From Chrysomallon squamiferum (lineage: Eukaryota > Mollusca > Gastropoda > Neomphalida > Peltospiridae), in NCBI GenBank assembly GCA_012295275.1, contig CM022674.1, positions 219,501 to 283,500 of the forward strand: a DNA stretch of 64,000 nucleotides. The letters are read 5' to 3'. Each line of letters begins with the position of its first letter. Position 1 is the first letter of the stretch. Shown piece after piece: positions 22,739-32,782 of this stretch. The notes beneath the pieces are model-generated. The model had not been told where the DNA came from. It searched no databases and saw only the letters and a program-made list of their open reading frames with translations. The position numbers and the translations under genes are program-made.

Positions 22739-24223
22739 CTATTTTCTCAAAACTGCTCTGACTTTGAACGGCTTCGGCGACTGCGTGAAACCAAGAATCG
22801 GCTCCATAGAAGGCAGAGGACTCCCTTCTGGTTTGATGAACTCAAATTTCTGAATCATATTCGAGACTAACAAAAACAATTCCATCCTCGCCAGGGGTTC
22901 GCCAATACAATTTCTTGGACCAAACATGAACGGGATGAGCTCTTCTCTGTTGACCAGGTGTCCATTTTCATCGAGAAAACGTTCCGGTCTGAAATTTTCC
23001 GGATCGCCCCAGATTTCTGGATCAGAGAGAACGGAATCGATGACCGGATACACAACTGCATTGTGGGGAATTCTGTAACCATTCCAGTAAATGTCATTCT
23101 GAACACCACGGAACACACTTAAAGGCGCAAGATCGGCTAGTCGTAAGGTTTCCAAAATAGTTGCTTCGATGTAGGTCAATTCTGTTCTGTCTTTGAGTGA
23201 TATCAATCGATCGCATCCAATTTTCTTCTGAATTTCAGCAAAACATTTCTTCTGTATTTCAGGATAATGCAGAAGATACACAATCAGCCATCGAAGTGTC
23301 GTCGCCGTAGTTTCTGTCCCAGCAATAAAAAGATTCCAAATGGAAAAACGAAGGTTTTCTTTGTTAATGCTACTGTTTATCTCCCCTCGTTTTGCCTTCG
23401 CTTTCATTTCTTTTATGTAAGCACTGATGAAATCTGTAATGTTGTTCTCGTCATACTGGGCCAGGTGTTTTTCTAGTGACTTATCAACTAAATCTTTCAG
23501 TATCAAACTATTGTTTTTTAGTCTACGACCCACTCCAAACAGATCTCCAGGAAGATAATAAAGAAATGGAAACAAGGAAAAAACAATGGGTATTGAAGCC
23601 GTTTGCTCCGCTACCTTCATAAACTGAGCAAATTTTGGATCATCGAACTCAAATCGGCTACCATATATTATAGAACAAATGATGTTAGATATAGAAGTAC
23701 AGATATGTTGATCCAAATTTGTGGCTTCACCTTTTGTTTTTCTTAACTGTTCAAGAAAAGCGATGACGTCTTCTTGAATTTTTCCTTCTAGAATATTCTT
23801 TCCCATTCCCAAATGTTTCAAGGCCGTCACTGCAAAATGCCTCTGTTCTTTCCAAACGTCACCGCTAGAGCCTATAATTCCTGTATTTTTGGAAAGCAGC
23901 TTCACAATCAAAATGTTTGGCCTATTTGAGAAAAGATCACCATTTTTCACGAAAACGTCTTTCATATTTTTGAACCCATTGACAGCAATGACCAGTTGAG
24001 TTCCGATGTAAACGCTGAAAACGTCGCCGTATTTCTTCCTCAGTTTTCTAAAAGACTTCACGGGGTTCGTGCCCACTTGAAGAAGGTTTCCAAGGACAGG
24101 CAGGGTAAACCACGGTCCCGGGGGTAGATCTTTTGGTCGGGTAAGAAACAACCGGGTCGTGAACGTTACTACTAGAAACACAAGAACTGCTGACAAATTA
24201 TCCAGTAAAATTTCAAATATCAT
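22739..24223 (-). CDS. Cytochrome P450, CYP2 clan, intronless (gene 2)
   Basis: A 494-residue microsomal P450 with no intron. Motifs: LPPGPW hinge one residue shorter than in genes 1 and 3, WKEQR, AGTETT, ETLR, FRPERF and FMFGPRNCIG with the ligand cysteine at 439. The anchor (MIFEILLDNLS...) matches gene 4, whereas the body (residues ~110-310) is nearly identical to gene 3. SRS-like positions near residues 340-390 differ from the others (LADLAPLS, YRIPHNA). A TATATAAA box lies 128 bases above the ATG. All catalytic residues are intact, so it is probably functional. Confidence 0.95.
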   Translation of the reverse strand: MIFEILLDNLSAVLVFLVVTFTTRLFLTRPKDLPPGPWFTLPVLGNLLQVGTNPVKSFRKLRKKYGDVFSVYIGTQLVIAVNGFKNMKDVFVKNGDLFSNRPNILIVKLLSKNTGIIGSSGDVWKEQRHFAVTALKHLGMGKNILEGKIQEDVIAFLEQLRKTKGEATNLDQHICTSISNIICSIIYGSRFEFDDPKFAQFMKVAEQTASIPIVFSLFPFLYYLPGDLFGVGRRLKNNSLILKDLVDKSLEKHLAQYDENNITDFISAYIKEMKAKAKRGEINSSINKENLRFSIWNLFIAGTETTATTLRWLIVYLLHYPEIQKKCFAEIQKKIGCDRLISLKDRTELTYIEATILETLRLADLAPLSVFRGVQNDIYWNGYRIPHNAVVYPVIDSVLSDPEIWGDPENFRPERFLDENGHLVNREELIPFMFGPRNCIGEPLARMELFLLVSNMIQKFEFIKPEGSPLPSMEPILGFTQSPKPFKVRAVLRK

Positions 24224-24350
24224 TTTCTTTTCTTCTCAAATATATTTTTGAAGGGCAATAATTAAAATTCCTTCTTTTTTTTCTCACTTTTTTCCTTACT
24301 TATTTGTTATTACATAATTCTCTACAGTGCTGTTCTGTAATTTTACTGTG

Positions 24351-24358
24351 TTTATATA
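24351..24358 (-). promoter_or_regulatory. TATA box of P450 gene 2
   Basis: TATATAAA on the minus strand, 128 bases upstream of the start codon. The same octamer occurs at the equivalent place above gene 4 (34376-34383). Genes 1 and 3 have a different upstream sequence. Confidence 0.55.
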
Positions 24359-24929
24359 GCTGCTTCAATCTGCTTTATAAAAGGATAATGTATAACAAAT
24401 ATATTTGTAAACAATAAATTTACATAAGTATTTTTACGTTAATGACTAACTACACGCACACACGTTTTATAAGTATTTGTATCACGTTACATACATACAC
24501 ATACATAAACATATAAAATATATGATATACATACATGATCATAAATTAAAATCGTTTATTGTAACCAAGCAATGATCAGTCAAATATAAAAACAAGTAAT
24601 GTTGTAACTTTATGCGGACACAGTAAATTTGGCTGTTTTGTTTTCTTTATTAATAATAAAAAAAAAAAAAAAAAAACAGACAAAAGAATAAAAAAAAAAA
24701 TGTATATAGTAGTAATGCTAATAAAGAAAACAATGACTTGCATGTCTCCAGATAATATTTGATTGTTCTATTTCATCATTAGCCTTACTACTACTACTAC
24801 TCCTGTTACAACTATTTTACAACTACTTCTTGTTACAGTATTGTTTCTCCTTTTTGTTTTCTTTTATTCATTTGCTCTTTGAAACCTTATTGAACCCAAT
24901 CTCAATAGAAATTATATAATAAAAAATTT

Positions 24930-25200
24930 AGATGTTTGGAGTACCTACTACTATCACGGTCACCACTACTGCTTATACTACACCTACAGAAAATACTACT
25001 TCTACTATTTACAGTATTGTGCTACTGCTCTACTAATACGACAACAACGACTGCTATTGTTAGTGCTGCACGTTCACTAGTACGACTGCTAGAACTAGCA
25101 CTACTTTTACTACTACTCCGTCTACCACTGTTCATACTACACTACTACTATTACTACTGCTAACATTACGAATACTACTACTACTACGGTCACTAATATT
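24930..25200. repeat. Degenerate (CTA)n/(ACT)n trinucleotide array
   Basis: Imperfect CTACTACTACTGCT-type repeats. Related arrays are at 34930-35350 in the duplicate and independently at 48400-48730. Confidence 0.8.
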
Positions 25201-25399
25201 TTACAAATAATTGTTTCTCTCGTTCTTTATTGTTTTCTTTTATTCATCTGCTCTTACCACCCATTTTGAACCCCATTTAAATAGAAATCATTTAACAGAA
25301 ACTTTGGAACTTTGGAGTACCTACTACGACTGGTGTTTTTGCAACTTCTACAATTTTAAATTGACCTCATGAAAAAAAAAAAAAAAAAAAAAACAACAA

Positions 25400-26720
25400 C
25401 TAATTACAATAACTCAAGTATCCCACAACGTTAAACATGCCGAGATTTCAGATCACCTGATCATCTGACCTAGATACAGGACGTTAACATGTCACAATTA
25501 CAACATCGTTTTCCTCGAGCTGGAGATTTAAGTGAGTATGTTAATACATGTTCTATTTTCATATCCATCTGCGCACTTTGGTATTAGATCCGTCACAATG
25601 ACACGGCAGAAAAATGTAACAAACAAAAACAAAAAAAAAAAACCCTAAAAGATCTATTATGCTTTAAATTTATTATTATTGTTATTGTTGTTGCTTTTGT
25701 CGTTGTCATCGTCATCATTCCCATCATCATCATCATTTTCTTTCTTTATTGATCAATAAATCTATTTGTTATTATTTTTGTTTTTCTCCATTCTTTCTTT
25801 CTTTCTTTCTTCTTCTTATTATTATTATTACAATTTATATTTATTTTGGTTTCACATTAGATTTATTTTTTTAAATTTCGTCACGTTTTTTAAACTGACC
25901 AAACAGACGGCTACTTTCTTGTGTGCCCTGGCATGTAACACTTGCAGCCAGTGTCGTTTATTCAGAACTAAAATAACTCTAGCTACTTTTGTGTGTGCCC
26001 TGGCATGTAATACTTGCAGTCAGTGTTGTTTACCCAGAACTAAAATAATTCTAGCTACTTTTCTGTGTGCCCTGACATGTAATACTTGCAGCCAGTGTTG
26101 TTTACCCAGAACTAAAATAACTCTAGCTATTTTTGTGTGTGCCCTGGCATGTAACACTTGCAGTCAGTGTTGTTTACCCAGAACTAAAATAACTCTAGTT
26201 ACTTTTGTGTGTGCCCTGGCATGTAACACTTGCAGTCAGTGTTGTTTACCCAGAACTAATATAACTCGAGCATCAGACAACGTTAATCATTCGTACATAA
26301 TAATAATAATAATAAAAAAACTGGACAGATTAGCTCATGTGACAACACTAAACAATAATTATGCTCTTTGAGCTTTTTCAATACTATTATTTTTTTTTAA
26401 TTCTCTTTTCGCGTGACATAATGCCCACCTCTAAGTATCTTGTGATTATGCAAATTTAGTGCACAATATTACCACGTGTTTTCAAGTAGTACTTTAACAG
26501 CAGAACATTTAAAAAAAGGCCCCCCTCCGATAAAATAATAATAATAAAAATAAAGTAAAATAAAATAAAACAAACAATAACAGTAATAATACGAGTTTTC
26601 ATTATACTTGGGTAGTCAAACAGTGTTTGATATATATAAAAATCTACATCTATCTCTAATGTGTATGTGTATATGTGTAACAGAAAAAGAATCATTCGCG
26701 GATACAGGAATTAACAGTAA
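25400..26720. repeat. Segmental duplication module M1, copy 2
   Basis: Direct homologue of 36290-37220: the block AACTCAAGTATCCCACAACG through ACCTAGATACAGGACGTTA is nearly identical, as is CGTGACATAAT...CACGTG further right. This copy is interrupted by the 72-bp minisatellite at 25909-26270. Confidence 0.85.
25909..26270 (+). repeat. 72-bp minisatellite, five copies
   Basis: Five head-to-tail copies starting near 25909, 25981, 26053, 26125 and 26197, each with GTGTGCCCTGGCATGTAA and TTTACCCAGAACTAAAATAA. The unit length is a multiple of three, so a 24-residue repeat with CxTCSQC runs through a 201-codon frame, but that frame starts and ends in low-complexity DNA. The homologous site at 36290-36370 has one copy. 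I do not call it a gene. Confidence 0.85.
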
Positions 26721-26816
26721 AACTGTACACATCAACAGTTCTCTCTTCATCAGCATTCAGCCATGCTGTCAACTTTTATTACCAATACAGTGGCTAAATA
26801 ATAATTTTAAAAAAGC

Positions 26817-26849
<33 letters not shown>

Positions 26850-26930
26850 CCCAATAATATATATAAAAAATAAAAACAATACGAAATTTAAATATAATTT
26901 CTCATAGATTGTTTTTAACTACTACAAGAT

Positions 26931-28418
26931 CTATTTTCTCAAAACTGCTCTGACTTTGAACGGCTTCGGCGACTGCGTGAAACCAAGAATCGGCTCCATA
27001 GACGGCAGAGGACTCCCTTCTGGTTTGATGAACTCAAATTTCTGAATCATATTCGAGACGAACAAAAACAATTCCATCCTCGCCAGAGATTCGCCAATAC
27101 AATTTCTTGGACCAAACATGAACGGGATGAGCTCTTCTCTGTTGACCAGGTGTTCATTTTCATCGAGAAAACGTTCCGGTCTGAAATTTTCCGGATCGCC
27201 CCAGATTTCTGGATCTGAGAGAACGGAATCAATTACCGGATAGACAACTGCATTGTTGGGAATTATGTACCCATTCCAGTATGTATCATTCTGAACACCA
27301 CGGAAAATGCTTAAAGGCGCAAGAACAGCGAAACGTAAAGTCTCCAAAATAGTTGCTTCGAGGTAGATTAGTTTTGTTCTGTCTTTGAGTGTTATCAATC
27401 GATCGCATCCAGTTTTCTTCTGAATTTCAGCAAAACATTTCTTCTGTATTTCAGGATAATGCTGAAGATACACAAGCACCCATCGAAGTGTCGTCGCCGT
27501 AGTTTCTGTCCCAGCAATAAAAAGATTCCAAATGGAAAAACGAAGGTTTTCTTTGTTAATGCTACTGTTTATCTCCCCTCGTTTTGCCTTCGCTTTCATT
27601 TCTTTTATGTAAGCACTGATGAAATCTGTAATGTTGTTCTCGTCATACTGGGCCAGGTGTTTTTCTAGTGACTTATCAACTAAATCTTTCAGTATCAAAC
27701 TATTGTTTTTTAGTCTACGAGCTATTCCAAACAGATCTCCAGGAAGATAATAAAGAAATGGAAACAAGGAAAAAACAATGGGTATTGAAGCCGTTTGCTC
27801 CGCTACCTTCATAAACTGAGCAAATTTTGGATCATCAAACTCAAATCGGCTACCATATATTATAGAACAAATGATGTTAGATATAGAAGTACAGATATGT
27901 TGATCCAAATTTGTGGCTTCACCTTTTGTTTTTCTTAACTGTTCAAGAAAAGCGATGACGTCTTCTTGAATTTTTCCTTCTAGAATATTCTTTCCCATTC
28001 CCAAGTGTTTCAAGGTCGTCACTGCAAAATGTCTCTGTTCTTTCCAAACGTCACCGCTAGAGCCTATAATTCCTGTATTTTTGGAAATCAGCTTCACAAT
28101 CAAAATGTCTGGCCTGTTTGTAAAGCGATCGCCATTTTTCACGAAAACGTCTTTCATATTTTTAAACCCATTGACAGCAATGACCAACTGAGTTCCGAAA
28201 TAAACGCTGAAAACGTCGCCGTATTTCTTCCTCAGTTTTCTAAAAGACTTCACGGGGTTCGTGCCCACTTGAAGAAGGTTTCCAAGGACAGGTAGGGTAA
28301 ACCACGGTCCCGGGGGTAGTAGAGCTCTTGGTCGCAAAAAAAAAAATCTAGTTCCTAGTATCATAGCCAAAATTACGAGACCAATTGACCAATTTTCCAG
28401 AAGAACTTCTAAAATCAT
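26931..28418 (-). CDS. Cytochrome P450, CYP2 clan, intronless (gene 3, mosaic)
   Basis: A 495-residue intronless microsomal P450 with PPGPW (35-39), WKEQR, AGTETT, ETLR, FRPERF and FMFGPRNCIG with the ligand cysteine at 440. The anchor and hinge (MILEVLLENWS..., RALLPPGPW) and the 5' flank match gene 1, but residues ~110-310 are nearly identical to gene 2, so the gene is a mosaic. Gene 3 alone has GESLAR where the others have GEPLAR just after the haem loop, and AR instead of GR near residue 233. No disabling change is seen. Confidence 0.95.
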   Translation of the reverse strand: MILEVLLENWSIGLVILAMILGTRFFFLRPRALLPPGPWFTLPVLGNLLQVGTNPVKSFRKLRKKYGDVFSVYFGTQLVIAVNGFKNMKDVFVKNGDRFTNRPDILIVKLISKNTGIIGSSGDVWKEQRHFAVTTLKHLGMGKNILEGKIQEDVIAFLEQLRKTKGEATNLDQHICTSISNIICSIIYGSRFEFDDPKFAQFMKVAEQTASIPIVFSLFPFLYYLPGDLFGIARRLKNNSLILKDLVDKSLEKHLAQYDENNITDFISAYIKEMKAKAKRGEINSSINKENLRFSIWNLFIAGTETTATTLRWVLVYLQHYPEIQKKCFAEIQKKTGCDRLITLKDRTKLIYLEATILETLRFAVLAPLSIFRGVQNDTYWNGYIIPNNAVVYPVIDSVLSDPEIWGDPENFRPERFLDENEHLVNREELIPFMFGPRNCIGESLARMELFLFVSNMIQKFEFIKPEGSPLPSMEPILGFTQSPKPFKVRAVLRK

Positions 28419-28754
28419 TTTTGCTTTTTCTTCTGAAATTTGTATAGTATATATGAAGAGAATGAGTTTTGTAAAATAGAAACGTTTATAACATAACTGA
28501 AATCAATCTGGTGTTTAATGACTGTGCTCCTGCTTTACATATCAAATAAATTCAGGCTTTCACTAAAATTGTCAAAATTATGTAAATATAATGTACATGA
28601 AGTTCAAAGATATTCCATATAATAAATATGTAATAAATATGTATATACAGATTCATGAACAACTCATCAATTTTAATTCATTCGTTTTTAATGCTGTAGA
28701 GCACGGCATTCTGTCTTCGAAATATTTCATATTTTTTTATTTTATGATACACTC

Positions 28755-28756
<2 letters not shown>

Positions 28757-28805
<49 letters not shown>
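28757..28805. repeat. (GT)n microsatellite
   Basis: About 24 GT units. The equivalent place in duplicate A1 (18278-18302) has a short (AC)n on the other strand, consistent with common origin and later expansion. Confidence 0.9.
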
Positions 28806-28808
<3 letters not shown>

Positions 28809-29349
28809 TATATTGCGTTTGAAACCCAAAGAGAACTGCGAAAAGGAAGATGCAGTGTCTGTTAACGTAAGTATGCATCGAATGTTGTTGAATGTTTAAA
28901 TTACTAGAATTATGTACCAAATGGTTTGCGCTTGGAAAGTATTTGGCGATTACAATTCGCTGGCTTTTGCGACTGGAGAACAACAACGTTTACTGCGTCT
29001 GTAGTAGAGTGTAGAAAATGGGGACGCCATCTTCAAAAGTTTTGTATAAACCTGGCGTACAATAAAATTATTTATTTTGGAGAAAACAAATCCAATTCAC
29101 TATGCCTGTCTGTTTTAGCAGTGGGATAACAACACTGACCGCATTCACCATCAGTAGGTGACCACTGATCTAAAGGACACAAGTGCACTGAAAAATAATA
29201 TGTCCGTACATCGCAGGTGGCCGATTATCTAAGGGGCCGCAAAAGACAGGTATCTCTGTATGTATATGATATCGAACTGAGGCCATTAAGAAATAGGTCA
29301 TTGTTTTTTCTTTGCTTTAAAGAGTTTATCAGTCAACAGTTGTGATACT

Positions 29350-29575
29350 AGTTGTCAGTGTTTCAGAAAACAGTCAAGTAATTGTAAGAATAATACTTGT
29401 AAGACTTAGTTGTCAGTGTTTCAGAAAACAGTCAAGTAATTGTAAGAATAATACTTGTAAGACATAGTTGTCAGTGTTTCAGAAAACAGTCAAGTAATTG
29501 TAAGAATAATACTTGTAAGAATAATTGTAATACTTGTAAGACTTAGTTGTCAGTGTTTCTGAAAACAGTAATTTA
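29350..29575 (+). repeat. 58-bp minisatellite, three copies plus a partial
   Basis: Units with TTGTCAGTGTTTCAGAAAAC start at 29352, 29410, 29468 and about 29547. The last is displaced by a short internal repeat of ATACTTGTAAGA. The first three are almost identical, so expansion is recent. Confidence 0.85.
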
Positions 29576-30191
29576 AGGTAAGACATGACTCGTGTTTGTA
29601 ATTGTAAGAATAATTGTTGTAAGACGCAGTCTGAGTTGGGCGTGACTCGTCTGCAGTGAAATCACGTGACGTGTGGATCGGCAGAAAGAAGAAGAAAGGA
29701 TTAGCTGGCTCTCTCTCGCTGGTCGGAGCAGGTCAATGTGGTCCTGAGGTTTCATTAAGCTACCATTCTACTGTTATTTTAAAGATGAAATTTTGCACTT
29801 TCGGTGATATATTTTTGAAAGGGGGTTTGTTGCTTGAAAGTAATGTAGATATTTGACATAATTTTTTTTCCTCAAAGTTTTCCAGCATTTTCCTCTGGCA
29901 AAACTTTTATTGGACACAACGAGTGTTTCTGTATGATGAAATCTGTTTGCAGGAGGCGAGGTCCTAGAGTTAAATCACACGAGTGCAAAAAGTAGTATTG
30001 GGACGAGTTTGCGATTCACCTCTGTAGAAACAAAACGAGAAGTGGCGGCTTTCCGAAGTCAGTTCAACTGATACAGAAAAGACTTTGAGTACCTACTATT
30101 ATTATTACTACTGCTAGAGTTATGAATGGTACAATAAGGCTACTTACTAATATTACAAGTACGTCTTTCATATACTTTCCTCTTAACTTCG

Positions 30192-30214
30192 TGCTCTCTC
30201 TCTCTCTCTCTCTC

Positions 30215-30306
<92 letters not shown>
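30192..30306. repeat. (CT)n microsatellite
   Basis: Over 110 bases of CT with one interruption near 30214. Apparent Ser-Leu and Arg-Glu proteins are artefacts. Confidence 0.95.
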
Positions 30307-30309
<3 letters not shown>

Positions 30310-30717
30310 TGAATCCTAAATTCAGATACCTCGTGAGAAGTGGACGATATAAAACAACAACAAGAACTACACCCAGACACACATCCACGCACACAGTGTC
30401 TTTTTTGAAATGAGGGAAGAAACACTTAATCGCCAATAAACCTGTTTGGTGTCTGATGTCTTTTAAGTCAGTTATGTATTTCATCGAACGATATCGGTAG
30501 ACTTCAAGTGGTAACCGTAGACATAAATAAACTCATTCAGTGCATATCGTTTCTGTGGGAACAGAGATTGTTATTTTATATATCAAGAAACAGTGAATAT
30601 GTTGTGACATATTTATATAATGTAATATTAACATCCAGATAATTAGATGCAGTCATGACATTAATATTTCAAAAAGTGACAACAACGCACTGAGGTTTCT
30701 CCGTGTAATCATTGTTA

Positions 30718-30790
30718 TTTATTTGTTTATTTGTTTATTTATTTATTTGTTTATTTGTTTATTTGTTTGTTTATTTATTTATTTGTTTGT

Positions 30791-30845
<55 letters not shown>
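30718..30845. repeat. (TTTA)n/(TTTG)n tetranucleotide repeat
   Basis: Interspersed TTTA and TTTG units, about 30 in all. Confidence 0.9.
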
Positions 30846-30849
30846 GTTG

Positions 30850-31810
30850 ACGGGAATAGATTGGGTTTTTAAAATATTTTATAATTAATTTTTATGATGT
30901 GTATATTTTTAGCGTTTACATATATATATATATATATAGGTGTGTTCGTGTGTACGTGTTTGCGGAGCCTCGGAATAACCGGTTACAGTGGTGGCATGTG
31001 TCGTTGGTGCTACTCTCATTTGCCGCCTTAAATATGTCTCATTCCAATAACTTTAAATGTCTTTAGGACGTAGTCTCAGTTGACCACGAGCCCCAACTAC
31101 AACATACATATTACTACTGCGACATAGTTTGTCTGGATATTAAAGGTTAACAAGAAATGAGATATATATTCGATTTGCACATTGGACTGCGCAGTTAGAT
31201 TATGTTTCAGATGTACGTGTGCTTTGTCATTCAAAAGAGAATGTAGTTGTACAGGTTAATGTCATAGCATGTCTGAAAGCTAAAGCTGGACTGCACTGAG
31301 TGTGTTGAATTATCACTATTTTAATGTCACTAATTTAGTGTTTTGTTAAAGCCATTGTTTAAACAACCCTAAATCAAACACAAACTAAAATTCATATTGT
31401 AAGGGATTTTTCATTCATTGTCTTCCATTTTTAGATTCGCTAGGCGTCCTTTTGGTCTGAAATATTTGTTCTCATTTAGCTTTGGACTGACGATAAACTC
31501 TTCATAACTGAAATTCTTCACGGCTACTTTTGTCCGTTATTTCCAGTCCAGCTTTGTATGTATATATGTTTGTAAGTGCGTGCGTGTGCGTGCGTATTTG
31601 TGTCTGTTTAAATAATTTGTGTACGTCTGTATGTTATTGCTTATTTGCGTCTTTCATATTACTTTTTTTAGTGTATCTAGTTTTTCTATATGCTGAAACT
31701 TTAACGAATACATTGTCTTTAACAATGTTTTCATATATCTTTTTTTTTTCTAGACTCGATGTCTTTGCATTGGGCTATTCAAATTCATGCTTATGATATA
31801 TTTGTCCTTA

Positions 31811-31854
<44 letters not shown>

Positions 31855-31936
31855 TGCTTCTTTTTATGATTTATTAACGACGGGAAAACATGACTGTGTG
31901 TGTGTTTGTGTGTGTGAGTGTTCGTTTGTGTGATTT

Positions 31937-31976
<40 letters not shown>

Positions 31977-32437
31977 GTAAGCAGTCCAAAAGATGATAAA
32001 TATTCTGTTTTTGTTTTGTTGACCTTCTTCATCTACAAAATTCAGTTCGTATAGCATTAACAAATTTGCAGGTCCTTATTCGACAAGGTAGAAGTAGTAG
32101 TCGTATTAGCAGTGGTGGTGGTAGGTGTAGTAGTAGTAGTAGTTGTGGTAGCTACAGTAATACAAGTAGTTGTTGTTGTGATGATATTAACAGAAGTCCT
32201 AAAGAAAACGTGACACTAAGTGACCAATAGAAGTGTGACTTTCAGAAAGTAGCTGGCTAATCGGGTAATTGTACTCTGCGTTTGACTTAGAGAGTTTGAT
32301 AAAACGAGAAAATGTAGTTTTAGCTGAAAGACGATAAGAGATCTAAACAGAGACGATAATACTTTAATTAATGATCCTGTTTTTGATGAACATGCTAATA
32401 TTCAAATTAATACAATAAATAAATAAATAAATAAATA

Positions 32438-32497
<60 letters not shown>

Positions 32498-32780
32498 AAA
32501 GAAAAGAAAAGAAAAGAAAAAAGAAATAAAATAAAATTAAAACGTCCTCAAAACATAATTAAAGATTTAATGGCATTATTCTCATTATTGTCCCAAATGA
32601 GCTGTACTTGTATTTAAAACTAGCCCCGAAAGTCATAAATAGCGAAATTTAAGATTAAGTTTCTAGTTTCTAAATTTATGTGTGTGTATCTGTGTGTTTG
32701 TGTGTCTTTACAAACAAAAACTGAGAGTCATTTATGCATAAAGAATTAAGTATAGTATTCTATATACAATCAGTAAAAAA
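30850..32780. other. Spacer between P450 genes 3 and 4
   Basis: No gene supported. It contains two (GT)n arrays (31815-31852 and 31940-31976), a degenerate (GTA)n block at 32088-32160 and an (AAAT)n-(AAAG)n array at 32418-32520. Confidence 0.7.
32418..32520. repeat. (AAAT)n-(AAAG)n tetranucleotide array
   Basis: AAAT units switch to about 17 AAAG units, ending in AAAAG variants. Confidence 0.9.
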
Positions 32781-32782
32781 AT

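Larger units (their letters stand above)
24224..25340. repeat. Segmental duplication upstream of gene 2 (paired with 34268-35480)
   Basis: Direct copy of the region above gene 4. Shared are the 5' leader ending TTGAGAAGAAAAGAAAATG on the gene strand, a block with ACAAATATATTTGTAAACAAT, degenerate (CTA)n trinucleotide arrays and a block with TTCATCTGCTCTTA. Microsatellite lengths differ between copies. Confidence 0.8.
28419..30560. repeat. Segmental duplication A2 (upstream of P450 gene 3)
   Basis: Inverted partner of 17226-18640, with a same-orientation block at 29800-29905. It carries extra material absent from A1: (GT)n at 28757-28805, the 58-bp repeats at 29350-29575 and (CT)n at 30192-30306. 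Confidence 0.8.

Noticed and set aside
22867-23118. Same-strand alternative frames near the P450 3' ends (also 27047-27232, 32899-33153)
   Set aside because: Out-of-frame shadows of the haem-loop region.
25766-26371. 201-codon frame with five Cys-rich 24-residue repeats as a possible repeat protein
   Set aside because: The frame begins in poly-T/CTT low complexity and ends in AAT repeats; the paralogous locus has one decayed unit.
29350-29575. Regularly spaced repeats considered as a CRISPR-like array
   Set aside because: Units abut with no unique spacers, in animal DNA; it is a minisatellite.
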